A stretch of DNA of 64,000 nt from Aphanomyces cochlioides. Taxonomy: Eukaryota > Oomycota > Saprolegniomycetes > Saprolegniales > Verrucalvaceae. Position numbers and translations under genes: made by a program. The notes below the pieces were generated by a model. That model was given only the letters and a program-made list of their open reading frames with translations. It ran no database searches and was not told where the DNA came from. The stretch lies in the NCBI GenBank assembly GCA_019828595.1, contig JAHQRK010000030.1:620001-684000 (forward strand). Direction: 5' to 3'. Each line of letters starts with the position of its first letter. The first letter of the stretch is position 1. Positions 52,101-63,271 of this stretch are shown one piece after another.

Positions 52101-53608
52101 TGGGACGACTGTAAAAATTCAACTTTAGCTTTCGTTGTGCAGGCATGCGTGATATTCAAGCTCGTTTTGTCAGTGCAAATACAAAAAGAGAGTATTTTGA
52201 CCACTGGGCTTGTGGTCACTCGCATAGTACGGCACATGCAACAGTCTGGAAATTCAGATAAAGTCTTCGATCTCCTTACAGTCCTGAAGGACATCGAGCG
52301 AGCTTTGCAAACTTCAGTCTTGCCGATGCAGCTTTGGAAATTGCAGATTGACGATGTTCAACAATACGTCAAGATCCAAGAAATTGGTGCCAAAATCCTT
52401 CAATTACACAATTATCTTCAGCATAAGGCAGAGTTTCTCCGATTGGACTTGAATTTTCGAGTACTGGGCAATATCGACGATGTACGGCGTGATATTTTAA
52501 ACATGATGGAAGTGATGGATAGCCTGGAAACACGTTTGGAATCTACATTGAAAATTTCTGATCAACAACAGGACGACGATATTATTTTCACATTGAAGAT
52601 TCAATTCCAGCGTGGAATGGAGTATTACAAGCGTCAAGTGGCTTTGGGGAATATCCAAATTGACGTTGATTTTGAAAAGAAAGTCCGGTCGTGCCAAAGC
52701 CGAATTGAAAGTACAATCACTACGATCTGCCAAGCCAAACATATACCAAGACCGTTTGGACTGGACAAGATTGAATCGTGGATCTTGTCTTCAGATGATG
52801 TTCAATTCGATCCAAACGATTCTTCAACCGTTTTGGGTCGAGGTGGCTTTGCAACAGTGTTTAAAGGCAAATATTTTGGTCAAGACGTTGCTGTGAAACA
52901 TTTTAATCAAATTTCAACGATGGATTCCGCTGATTTGGAAAGAAGTATATGCAAAGAAATTAAAGCGTGGAAAGATATTTCAAATGAGCCCACATTTTGA
53001 CCCTGGTTGGTGTTGGTACCAAAACCTCTGCACCAATTGTAGTAAGTGAATTATGCGAAACAAATATCCGTCGTTACGTCAGAGACTGGCCAGAGTCGCT
53101 TCTTCCCCTGGTGTATCAATTTGCGGTTGGTTTAACATCTCTGCACAAAGCCAACATTATCCACAGAGATTTAAAAGGGGACAATGTGTTGATTACGTAC
53201 CAAAAGACTGTTGCCATTGCTGACTTTGGTTTAAGTCAAACTGTTACAAGTCTCGAGACACCAGAGGCCAAGCGAGAGGGGACATTAAACTGGATGAGCC
53301 CTGAGCAATACTTCAAACCTCAAACCGTAACACCAAAGTCTGATGTTTGGTCGTTTGGAATGACATTGTGGGAGATTCTATGTAACGAGACTCCATTAAG
53401 AGGTGTGAGAGCGGCAGAATTTGCAGAAAGTGTTTTCAAAAGCGAAGACGATCGCCCTGAAAAACCTGAAGACATGGATCCTGATTTTGAGCCTTTGTGG
53501 ACTTTGATTACGAATTGTTGGTGTTTGAAACCGGATGATCGACCTTCAGCCGATGAAATCGTGGTGTTTCTACAAAGTCACTACGGCTCTCATGTTGAGG
53601 GATTCTAA
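49118..53608 (+). CDS. Ankyrin-repeat TKL-type protein kinase, multi-exon
   Basis: Exon 1 (49118-49288, MSEVERILAAIGMEILKHFG) is followed by eleven single-repeat ankyrin exons, e.g. 49338-49436, 50312-50410 and 50454-50552, most exactly 33 codons with phase-0 GT-AG introns. A linker exon near 51870 (TPRDLGDDKTKKLLDKHCP) is followed by the kinase exon from about 52143: a helical coiled-coil-like region, then GRGGFATVFKG, VAVKHF, HRDLKGDN, DFGLSQ, WMSPEQ and a C-terminal tail. Ankyrin-kinases are expected to act in signalling, with repeats binding a partner. Two single-base losses break the frame: in the A-run before TPRDLG (51875), and near 52990, where CCCAC replaces the longer string of the paralogue. 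Either both are sequence errors or the gene has recently died. It is the most complete member in the window. Confidence 0.75.
49559..49990 (+). pseudogene. Pogo-like transposase N-terminal relic within ankyrin intron
   Basis: RRSYTASYKLKILRAVEEEG followed one frame away by NWKTIRKWDATALKSLQAQA and SPGAGRPCILP, then FMEFLRQKRRPLSTFHMVQY, resembles the DNA-binding helix-turn-helix domains of pogo/Tigger-type transposases. The catalytic part is missing and frames are broken. It lies in the unusually long intron (about 875 bp) between the second and third ankyrin exons of the 49118-53608 gene. Confidence 0.55.
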
Positions 53609-54160
53609 CATCAACTGGCACAAATGAGTGCCGTCAAGAAAAACACAATCCGACTACATTTTATCTGCTCTTTCAAGTTTTCTATTCTAGCATTAAGTCA
53701 CGTTTCAAGAATCAAGCTAAAAAAATCATACCCGACAAGGAACTGGCTTCATCTCTATCTGCACTTGCATATTTTCAGGCATATTTTGAAAATTGGTGAT
53801 TTCTCTTTGTTTCTTTCCATTATTGTCGTATTCTCCGTCGTTTTATCCTTCGTAGTGGTAAATGTCAATGAAATTTGTTGACTAGGATCTTAAGTAATAT
53901 ATCTTGAGTAGGGAAGATATTTCAAGTTGCAGTACTTTCGATTGCAAATACGTTGCGATCTAGGCACTGAAAGATGTCGTCGTTTGGGCAAGGAAAAGCA
54001 TTTTTTCAACGTTTTTCTGTTAGTAAACCGGATGTATAGCGAAGAAGCACATAATAGCATTAGCCCGAGGGAGGCTGTTTGTCCTGTTAAACCCACCAAT
54101 TTGCAGAATTGATATGAGGGTTTAATACAGCCATGGGATTGATAAAGCATTTTTCTCGCT
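53609..54160. other. Intergenic
   Basis: 3' flank of the ankyrin-kinase gene. A hydrophobic plus-strand frame at 53624-53881 (FLSIIVVFSVVLSFVVV near its end) could encode a small membrane peptide but lacks other support. Confidence 0.35.
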
Positions 54161-54800
54161 TTTGTTTGTAAATTGCTTTCGTCGACATTTCGATAGTTGT
54201 CGAGGAAGCATCGTCGCCACAGTCGCGGGTCGTTTTGTCATGCTAGATTCGATGAGTATGCACTCCAAAGAAAGAAAACTAACTTCGCTTTTTAGACTTG
54301 GATCAAAGTCGGCATGTAAGAGGAATCTAAAAGAGCCTGAAGGTCTTTGAAACGAAGATGCATGGAGCGAGGTGCAGCCTCTCTATTCCATTACGTCAAT
54401 CGGTGCATTCCAGCCTGATGTTACTTTACCTGCCACATTGACTGAGGCACCGTGAGCTCGCAGATCTTTCACAATTTCGAGATACCCATGAAAGGCTGCC
54501 CAATACAGTCAGCTATCCTATACGAAATGACAGACTCTTCACAAACTTCAATCGGTTCAACTGAAGCTTCATGAACCAAAAGCTGCTTGATGATCTCGGT
54601 ATGTCCACTGGATGCTGGCTGCTTCACGACAGGTGATTTCCAAGATATGACAGCATCGACCAAAATTTAGCTCAAAATTCGATTCCTTGGACTGGAGGAT
54701 GAAAGCACTTCGCTCTATTGGGCATCTGTTCGCGGGCACTTGGAGATCGTTAACGAATTGCTGGCGCACGGGGCAAACGTCAATACGATCGACTGGGTAA
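54160..54800 (-). pseudogene. Ankyrin gene D relic with one inverted exon
   Basis: On the minus strand the closing exon (DKTTRDCGDDA, frameshifted), an exon ending YLEIVKDLRAHGASVNVAGK (54505-54430) and one reading SSGHTEIIKQLLVHEASVEP (54640-54540) match the last exons of gene E at 55568-56701. The next exon, WASVRGHLEIVNELLAHGAN followed by its GTAAGG donor (54700-54800), lies on the plus strand, so it was inverted with a breakpoint near 54665. Several stops confirm decay. Confidence 0.7.
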
Positions 54801-54899
54801 GGCGAGATTGCAACCACAGTCAAAATCAAGTGGTGAACTCATGTATTTTGTCGACTTGGTCTTCAGCAAGAGCAATAGAGCTGCAGTACCGTCGAAGCT

Positions 54900-55370
54900 T
54901 GAAGCACCACCACCTTTGGCAACATCGATAGTCAAGGTGCATGGTACTGGAAGCAAGGCCAGTCCGTCACCGTCTTCTTCCGTCTCAACCATGCTGACCA
55001 CTCCACGCTCACCAGCTTCACGCTCAAGAACTCTCCTTTCCGCACGTTCAGCATTTTGAACTCAGTCACCACTCAATTCACTGGACTGACCTCGGACTCC
55101 ATGGCGGGGGACGGTCTCGCCAAGAACACCGATGGATTCGACTTGAGTCGCAACACTCGGGTCAATATCACCCACAACACCATCTACAACCAAGACGACT
55201 GACTCGCCATGCTGTCGAGTACCAACACGTTGTTCGTATTCAACTTGTGCACGGGTGGCCATGGTGTCTCGATCGGCTCCATTGGTGGTACGGTGACCGA
55301 TGCCTCCGACACCGTCCAAGGTCTTATCGTCGGCAACTACAATATCATCAACAGTATAACTTACAAATTT
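54900..55370 (+). pseudogene. GH28 polygalacturonase fragment
   Basis: One frame from about 54903 reads STTTFGNIDSQGAWYW, then HSTLTSFTLKNSPFRTFSIL, NTDGFDLSRNTRVNITHNTI, YNQDD followed by TGA, and after the stop GGHGVSIGSIGGTVTDASD. These are the conserved NTD, QDD and GHGxSIGS blocks of polygalacturonases, which hydrolyse pectin outside the cell. The TGA replaces the Cys codon that normally follows QDD, and the N-terminal part, including the secretion signal, is missing. Compact GC-rich codon use differs from the AT-rich surroundings. It sits between two ankyrin relics and is a stranded pseudogene piece. Confidence 0.8.
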
Positions 55371-55567
55371 GCTCAATCCCTAAGGGTCTCATTGAGAACT
55401 GAAAAGTCAAGAGCGCCAATGCGAGTAAAATTGCATCGTCGATCCAAATGCTCAGGGAATTGGTCCGTCGTCAACTAGAAACAATGATGGAAAAATATAT
55501 GTCCTCGGTTGAAATTGGAAAAATCAAAGTCTCAACCAATCTATGATGTCCATTCTCTGCTTGGCTA

Positions 55568-56701
55568 CTATATTGGACGATAGAATCGCGAAGGCAGTGT
55601 TGAAGCTTGTTTTCTCTCAGTCACAGCTTTAGTCACCAAAATATTCTCGTCGACGTTTGGATAGTTGTCGAAGAAGGCTTTGACTTCATCGTCGCCGCAA
55701 TCTCGGGCCGTGTCGCCATGCTAGATGTGTACAAAATGAGGATTCAACTCAATGAACGAAAACCAACCTCGTTTTTCAAACTTGGATTCGCGCCAGCATT
55801 TAAGAGGAGTCTCAAAGCGCCCAATTGTCCTTGAAGCGAAGCTGCGTGGAGCGGGGTGTAGCCGCTCTATTCCATTACGTCAATCTGTCCACTTCAGTCT
55901 GATCTTACCTCCCCTCCCACATCAAGTGGGGCGCCATGAGCGAGCAACTCGTTGATAATTTCGAGATACCCATAAAAGGCTGGCCAATATAAACAGCTAT
56001 TACCATCCTATTCGACATGAAGAACACTTTTCGGGAGCTAGTTGTACTTTGTCTACCGGCTTGACTGAAGCTCCATGGGCCAAAAGCTGCTTGACGATCT
56101 CAGTGTGTCCACTGGATGCAGCCACACGCAGTGGAGTACAGCCATTCTATTCAAGGGAATGAGCTTGTGATTTCCAAGGCATGACAGCATCGACTAGACC
56201 AACGTTGAGCTCAAAATGCATAGCACTACTGGTCTCTTCGATGGTGTCGTAGATAGTGCAATCTCGCCTTACCCAGTCGATCGTATTGGCGTTTGCACCG
56301 TGGGCCAGCAACTCGTTGACGATCTCCAATTTTCCACGAACTGAAGCCCAATAGAGCGAAGTCCTATTCATCCTCTAGTCGAAATGAATGAGACTCACTC
56401 GACAAGGCATATTTTTTACTCTGTCAGCTTGGTCGATTCGAGGTCTATGGGCGAGCAATTCCTTCACAACTTCCAAATGTCCACCGTACGACGCTAAAAT
56501 AAGCGGCGACTCGCCAAACTATTCGCCAAGGTCAAGCAATGGATCCAACGTGGCACGTACATTGTCTCTGAAGTGCGTGCAGTTGATATTTGCGCCGTTG
56601 GCCAAGAGAATTCGCACTTTTTCCAAATCGCCTTTCTTGACAGCTTGACAAAGTTGGTCGTTTCGAGTCGAAATGCCAAAGAGATGCCAGATACAATCCA
56701 T
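55568..56701 (-). CDS. Ankyrin-repeat protein gene E
   Basis: The ATG at 56701 starts exon 1 (MDCIWHLFGISTRNDQLCQA, ending NCTHFRDN at a GTACGT donor). Later exons contain ASYGGHLEVVKELLAHRPRI, RGKLEIVNELLAHGANANTI, SSGHTEIVKQLLAHGASVKP and YGYLEIINELLAHGAPLDVG. The last exon reads GDTARDCGDDEVKAFFDNYP and ends with TAG at 55568, like the closing exons of genes A and B (GKTARDLANNDVQAWFDNY). No kinase is attached. A short insertion-like stretch near 55780-55860 is not assigned. Ankyrin proteins of this type are presumed binding proteins; the partner is unknown. It is the best preserved of the ankyrin-only genes, although exon joins were inferred by eye. Confidence 0.6.
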
Positions 56702-56930
56702 CTTGATTCTTCCTCACCGATTCCAAATTGAGAAGGAGATGAAGGCGTCATGTTGATTTTCACGACCGCGTCCACCTCCAGCTGTCGGTCTAAGCAACCA
56801 GCACTACCGTGGCTGGTGCATCCACTAAATAAATGCACTCTGTCGCGTCATTGGTCTTCGTACCTACAATGTACAAGCTGGACAATCCAGCGATACAGTA
56901 TCATGCATGGCATATAAAATAAAATAAGTC

Positions 56931-57180
56931 AATATTGTTACATACACTGTAAATTGTGAACGGGGTGAAAAAATTATCTATTTTTCCAAATCTATTCGAA
57001 CTCTATAGCCAATCAGAATCGAGTATTTGTCTTCTTCACAATAACACACACAAAACACACATTCAAAACTTTACTTTGTTGAATGTACTTTCACATTACA
57101 CTTGAACTCACTATACCTGAATAGTATTTGAGAATATTTCAATTTTTTGTCAAAAATACAAATTTCAGTGAAAAGACAAT
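56931..57180 (-). repeat. 250-bp dispersed repeat, copy 2 (inverted)
   Basis: The inverted match of 41081-41330. It lies upstream of ankyrin gene E. Beyond it, from 57180 to 57300, the sequence is almost pure A/T. Confidence 0.85.
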
Positions 57181-57352
57181 AATTTATTTTATTATATATC
57201 TTATTAAAAATTTTACTTTATTTATTTTTAATAGACAAAATATTCTTATTATACTAATGTCTATAGAACTAAAACAATAAAAAAAATGGATAATAAGGCA
57301 TCAAACTCTGGTTTAGGAGGATACATGCTGCCAGGAAGATTTGGAAGCTGCT

Positions 57353-57775
57353 CTAATTGACGAGTGGATTATTCTCTGAGTGCTGTGGCTCTCCATCGCG
57401 ATATGATGTACGTTCAATCTTGCTGTCTAGACCAAACTGGGACCACATAGCGTATAAATTTAGACAGGTATCGTTGCAAGCAATGAGAACGCCTTCCTTT
57501 AACGGAAGGAAATCGCTCCAGTTAGCATATGAAGATGCCTTCATTGCTAGATCATGGTTTCTCGGCAAATGTTCTGTCATAAACGCGGCAGGATGGATAA
57601 GCTCAAAAATTCGCCCAAGAGCTGGTTGTTAGTCAAGTATCGACGTCAAGAACTTACCGTATACGATATAGCAGCTCCAGCCATTGAAAGAGTCGAAGTC
57701 CATTGCAAACATTTTGTCTTTTTGAATGGCAATGCCCCTGAAAGATTGAGGCCATCGGCACCTGATCACTGGCAT
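57353..57775 (-). CDS. Small two-exon gene of unknown function
   Basis: The ATG at 57775 opens MPVIRCRWPQSFRGIAIQKD; exon 1 ends in SCYIVY plus one base at a GTAAGT donor. A 36-nt intron (57657-57622) contains a TTGACTAAC branch-site match and ends CAG. Exon 2 runs from 57621 to the TAG at 57353. Spliced length is 387 nt, 128 residues, without any internal stop. The sequence is mixed in composition, with DFDSFNGWSCYIVY and WSDFLPLKEGVLIACNDTCL as the most structured parts; no signal peptide, membrane segment or known domain was recognised. The consistent splice signals and frame support a real gene or a remnant exon pair of a larger one. Confidence 0.5.
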
Positions 57776-59088
57776 GACGACCGATTACCTATATAAGTTT
57801 ATAAACAAATAAAATATAAATTATAGGCATATATCAATTTTTACAGTAAAATGGATGTCAAACATTCGCCATGGACAGAAGTTGGCGTCTTGGACGAGAA
57901 ATATTCCACATCCACTCGATATTCATTCGATAGGACTACTCAAATATACTCCTTGATGTCCAAATCGGGTTGAGGGTTTCCCCATTTGTCGAGTAATGTG
58001 AGTACTACTACTCTGGTCCGAAATAATTGCTACAGTTACATTCTCTGCAGAATTTTTTTTCAAAAATAATCGAAATATTCAACGCTGATTGGCTCAGTAA
58101 ACAGCTTAGGATCTCCTCTTTGATTGGTTAATTTGTGGAAACTACAATTCGTCTCCGTTGGCGAGATATGGTGTGTCAAAGTTGACCGACGAGGCGGATA
58201 GATCACATTTTTTTCGCTGTGGGTTCACTGTAGGAATTGAGCCCAATTTAATTACATATCTAGATTCAACATCAAAGATAGATGGTGTTAACATAGCAAC
58301 ACTGCTGGTTCTTGGTGTATAGCCCGGTTGCAGGTCGTCAGAAGGCTGGAACCTATCAAACCTAGAGATGACTGTCAAACATAGCGCTCTCGCGATGAGA
58401 GCCGCCAATAGCCACACCTGACATGCGCTATAACATAACTGACATTATACTGACGTTAGACTTCGCTATTTCTGTTCTGGGCAAGCAAGATGAACACAGA
58501 GAGACCTGTGTCATCGGGACATCAGTGCTGTTTGAATAAAAATATTGGACATCCTGTGAAATTTTATATACGTTTTTGAGGTTGTATACAAAAACCCATA
58601 TATCCTCATATCCGGACATACTCAAATCAAGATAAAACAGTGTAGCATTTTTTGCGGACTAGAGTAGTATATATCAAGTCAAATATCGAATTTTAGAGGA
58701 AAATTTGTCACTAAACCCCTACATCCCTTAGACTTCAACCCTTAAACCCCAAACCCCTTGGCAGTAATTGCAGCATCAAGCAATGGTCCTCAGATGCGCC
58801 AAGACGGACCGATCTATCAACCCGTCTTGGACGCTATTGGGCACGATAAGATGGCTAGAATACGACAGTCCTGAACCAAGGATCCGCCATGAAAAGAGTG
58901 ATCGTTTGCGCTATCTTTCGCACGGATTGGCGTGGGCCATGCATCAATTTCGAAGAGCAAAGAAGAGGTCGACGAGGCTGTGTAATAATACAATCAATAC
59001 TACCGTGAGAGGGATCTATTACGCGAATACACCCAACGCTCTCTCGACTCGTTTCATTTCCCAGACCCGTGGAGGCTGCTAAAAGCAT
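57776..59088. other. Intergenic with possible eroded coding sequence
   Basis: The minus strand has two adjoining open stretches (58428-58625 and 58142-58417) with protein-like composition (TPSIFDVESRYVIKLGSIP, SSVNFDTPYLANGDEL) that might be exons, but no start, splice pair or family could be settled. CCCTTAAACCCC-type C-rich repeats occur near 58720-58760. Confidence 0.3.
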
Positions 59089-59774
<686 letters not shown>

Positions 59775-59879
59775 CCTGTTCAGTACTTGGGAAATGAAAA
59801 TGGAAATGAGACTGGTGGTGTGTACGCCATCACTCGTATCCGGCATTTCATCCGGATAACTTGTGAATGGTTTGGCGAA

Positions 59880-60170
59880 TAAACATTTGACACTATTTTT
59901 AAACTAGTTTAAGAACGTTCTAAATACATTTCAAATGTTATGTTCCTTAAAACCGGTTTAAAATAGAAAGTGCGTCAATTTAAGAACAGGTGAACTTATT
60001 ATTGGATTTAAAGAACGACTGTCTTTAAAGCTATTTAAAAGGCAGGGAGAGGTGTCACACAGGCCCTCATGGTTTTCATAATTATTTTAAAATCCTCAAA
60101 TATTGTTTTTAATACATTTAAAATTTAAGCGTTCTTAAATTTTTTTAAGAACATAAACGACGTATTTTAA
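59880..60170. repeat. AT-rich cluster of TTTAAA / GTTCTTAAA palindromes
   Basis: Contains many short inverted motifs such as GTTCTTAAA and TTTAAGAAC (a hairpin at about 60130-60151), TTTAAACTAGTTTAA and repeated AAGAAC. It lies in the uS7 promoter flank and next to the IS630-like transposon. Confidence 0.5.
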
Positions 60171-60357
60171 GAAACATCAGATGAATAAAAGAACAAATTG
60201 CTGGACTTTGCGAGGCTCTTGTGCAGATACATTGACGGAAATACAATCGCAGTCGGTCGAGACGTTTGAGAACAATTGTACAGTCCCGGCTTGGTGTTAG
60301 GACTCTTTGATGGTTCTGAATATGTTGTCCATCATAACACTTGGAAATTATAGTATA

Positions 60358-60384
60358 TGGTGTCTCGCAACTGTACCCGACAAT
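60358..60384 (+). repeat. Left 27-bp TIR of IS630-like element
   Basis: Exactly complementary to 63243-63269 and preceded by TA. Weaker complementarity continues inward for some 25 bp. Confidence 0.95.
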
Positions 60385-60719
60385 GGTGGACATTTTTGGT
60401 CGAATTTTTTTCAATGCAAATTATAGATTTTCGGAGACTTTTATAGGGTTGGGGTCGATATCCTGTATAAAATCATGTCCACTGAGCGATTGGCCAGTTG
60501 CATTTTAGTTTCGAGATTTCCTTTCGAAATCAAGAAATCGACGTTTCTGAAGCCCACAGCGTGTTTCAGGCAAAAAGAACGTCATTTTCGACGATTTCGA
60601 CGATTGCTCTCCAATGTAAATTCCAATTAATTTAATCCGTACCGTGGATATCCATGGAATGTCCATGGAAGTTTGAATGTGATATCGAATGAATTGACGA
60701 TAGATATTACAAATGAAAC

Positions 60720-62963
60720 CTATTTCCTGCTGGTTTCAAACTCGATTTCCATACGAATCATCAAGTTCTCTGGCGGAATGCCTCGATGAGATGCGTATTT
60801 CTTGACAGCGTACTCTGCAAGATGGGGAGGAAGTCCAGCTTGATATGCTTGCATATAACGATGACACCGCCGCTCAAATCGTTGAATATGCACGAGCGGG
60901 ACATGAGCTAGTGATTGTGGAACAATCTTCTGGGGACCTTTGAAGGAATAATCACAGTGCTCGCGACAAAATGCTTTTGCGCGATCCCAGAAGTTCTCGA
61001 TAGGATTGAACTCTGGGTGAAACTTGGGGAGAAGATCCATAGAGTGACCACTTCCTTCAAATGCCTCCTCAAGCATTGACTTTTGCCCAGCAAAATCGGC
61101 TTGGTGGCTCAAGAGATTAACAGCACAACAAGCGTACGGCTCAGTATCGGAGCAAGGGCGAGGGTAGCAAGCACATCGCACCTTCTGATCGGTGCGGATG
61201 AGACGACGCTCACGGAGAATGGTGAGAAGACCCTTTGCCTTACCATCGTTGTTGTGCATACGCTGCACATAGGACACATCGTCCACCATGTAGAACCCAT
61301 CACGTGTACTTGTCGGGACGTTCTTCCCACCATCTTTGAGTGACAGTTGTCGTGCATTGAGGCCATCGATTGGCTTTTTCTTGTGGTTCATGCTATTGTC
61401 AAAGATAAATATGCCGCGCATATTTGGGTGCAACGCATTGAATTGAGGCAAAGCATTTGCCCAAACTTGATGCACAAGATCCTCACAACGCCACCAGCCG
61501 TCTTCATTCAAGCCAGGCGTGATGGTTGTATGTGTAAAGAGACCGTGGCATGAGCATAGAAAACCAGAAACCTGAAGTCAATTTAACAATAATTATTATA
61601 AGAGTTTGTCGTACCATGATAGATTTGCCATCCCCCTTTGGTCGAAGTACCTTTTCTCCCTCCTCAAGCCACAAGCAGCGAAGACCATCGTTTGCAGCAA
61701 AGCAAGATTCGTCATGATATACAAAGACAACTTGCTTTTCGTCACAATGGAGTTGGGGAGCAACAGGAACTGTTCGACCATCGTCTGTATCTTCGTATTG
61801 GATGGCGAACTTACGAAGCTCAACTACGCGATCGACAAATCCCTTGCGATAAGCGACAACCTCTTGCCTCTCATGGCCGTCAATGTAGATACCCTTTGTC
61901 ACGCGACGGTGCTTGTAGCCGAGAATATACAGCCACCTGTATATTGTGGAGTCATTGTAAATCTTCTGTCTAACCATTAAGTTGATAATCAAAAGGTCGA
62001 ACTATGTAGCATACCTCTTTTCCCCAAGAACGCTAGGTATAAGAGATTCATGTATCCAGTCCTTGAAAGCTCGCACTGAGCGCACGTTCGACTTCGTTGA
62101 TTTGAGGAAGACTCGACACCGTATTCGAACATCTTCATCATGGATGAGGGACTTAGTCTTAATGTTGTGGCCGTGCTCTATAGAAGGCAGAAGTAGGTTT
62201 TCAGCGTAAAATTCTGCCCACTGCCTCACAACGCGCGCTCCATACTCACCTAGAACAATGTAAAATTGATGGAAACGTATCATTACCTCTACCCAGGCTG
62301 AGTACAGCTGTACGAGAAGCATCCATTCGGCCAATTCCACCTTGAATACGTGCAAAGTATATTTCCACAGACCTCAATCGAAACACATCGTAGAGACTAG
62401 CGTCTCGAAACATAGCATTGGACTTTCTGGCGTTTGTCGCCGTCGTCAATCTTGAGCGGAGTTCGGCAAGTAAAGTATTTACGACACCCGGGGAGAACCC
62501 AGCCAAGCTTTTGTCGGTCGTCTTTCGAGGTACGATGGCGTCATCACCCCAAAAAGCCGTGAGGGGCTTAATCCCTAAGCTGTCGACAAGGTTCATCATG
62601 TCTTTTTTGCGCTTTCTTTCACGCTGAAGGGTTTTTTCACCACATCCCCAAGCCTTCGGCAAACTCGTGAGGTCCTTAGGAAATGCTAGACCCAAAGAAG
62701 ACTGATCAAACATCAGTGGCGGTGTAGTTTGAATGGAAGTATCACACACCCAAGAGTCGATTGTGTCATCATCTTCGTCCATCCAGGGACCATACACTAA
62801 ACCATCATCCTAACGCATGGGTTTCACATTATTGTGTGGCTTTTGTGTCACTTGCCTCATGTTTATGGTCGATGTCTTTAATACGAGTTAGATCATGGAT
62901 CTTTGTCTTCTTTGCGCCTGCAAGTCTTCTCAAATGTGCCGAACGCTTGTTGTCTCTGCCCAT
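60720..62963 (-). CDS. IS630/Tc1-like DDE transposase, five exons
   Basis: Exons 62963-62856, 62809-62287, 62249-62015, 61969-61615 and 61571-60720 join to 2,073 nt, 690 residues, with no internal stop. The introns are 46, 37, 45 and 43 nt; the first has a GC donor in the context GAG|GCAAGT, the others are GT-AG. The N-terminal part MGRDNKRSAHLRRLAGAKKT is basic; a helix-turn-helix region spans RQKIYNDSTIYRWLYILGYK. The catalytic core shows D in VFVYHDESCFAANDG, D in GIFIFDNSMNHKKK and E in LPKFHPEFNPIENFWDRAK, the DDE triad of this family. The fusion KSIMVSGFLCSCHGLF across the last intron confirms the splicing. It lies between perfect terminal repeats, so the element is presumably autonomous. 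Confidence 0.93.
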
Positions 62964-63242
62964 TGTTTTACGACTGAGGCATCAGCCAATTGCCGCCATC
63001 CGGATAAAGGATGCTTGAATCCGGATAACGGCTGTGTGACTGGACAAAATTCAGTCCACCCCATATAAAAATGCGCAACATGGCTCAACTTCAAACCCTT
63101 ATTTCTCATGACCTAGGCATCGTACAGAAAATAATGAATCATAGAAATGTTCCTATTTATCTTCTCTATCCATCTATGATGCCGCTTTCCTTCTCAGCTA
63201 TCGTCAACATTGGTCGATTTCGTCTCCAAAATGATGCTCAAA

Positions 63243-63269
63243 ATTGTCGGGTACAGTTGCGAGACACCA
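63243..63269 (-). repeat. Right 27-bp TIR of IS630-like element
   Basis: The partner of 60358-60384, followed by TA at 63270-63271. Confidence 0.95.
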
Positions 63270-63271
63270 TA

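Larger units (their letters stand above)
60358..63269 (-). mobile_element. Complete IS630/Tc1-like DNA transposon
   Basis: Identical 27-bp terminal inverted repeats (60358-60384 and 63243-63269; TGGTGTCTCGCAACTGTACC at the ends) are flanked by TA on both sides (60356-60357 and 63270-63271), the target duplication of the IS630-Tc1-mariner superfamily. The single gene fills most of the 2,912 bp and has an open, spliceable frame. Perfect TIRs, intact target sites and an unbroken transposase suggest recent transposition. Confidence 0.93.

Noticed and set aside
58142..58625. A two-exon gene on the minus strand
   Set aside because: No convincing start or splice pair could be found; only mentioned as possible eroded coding sequence.
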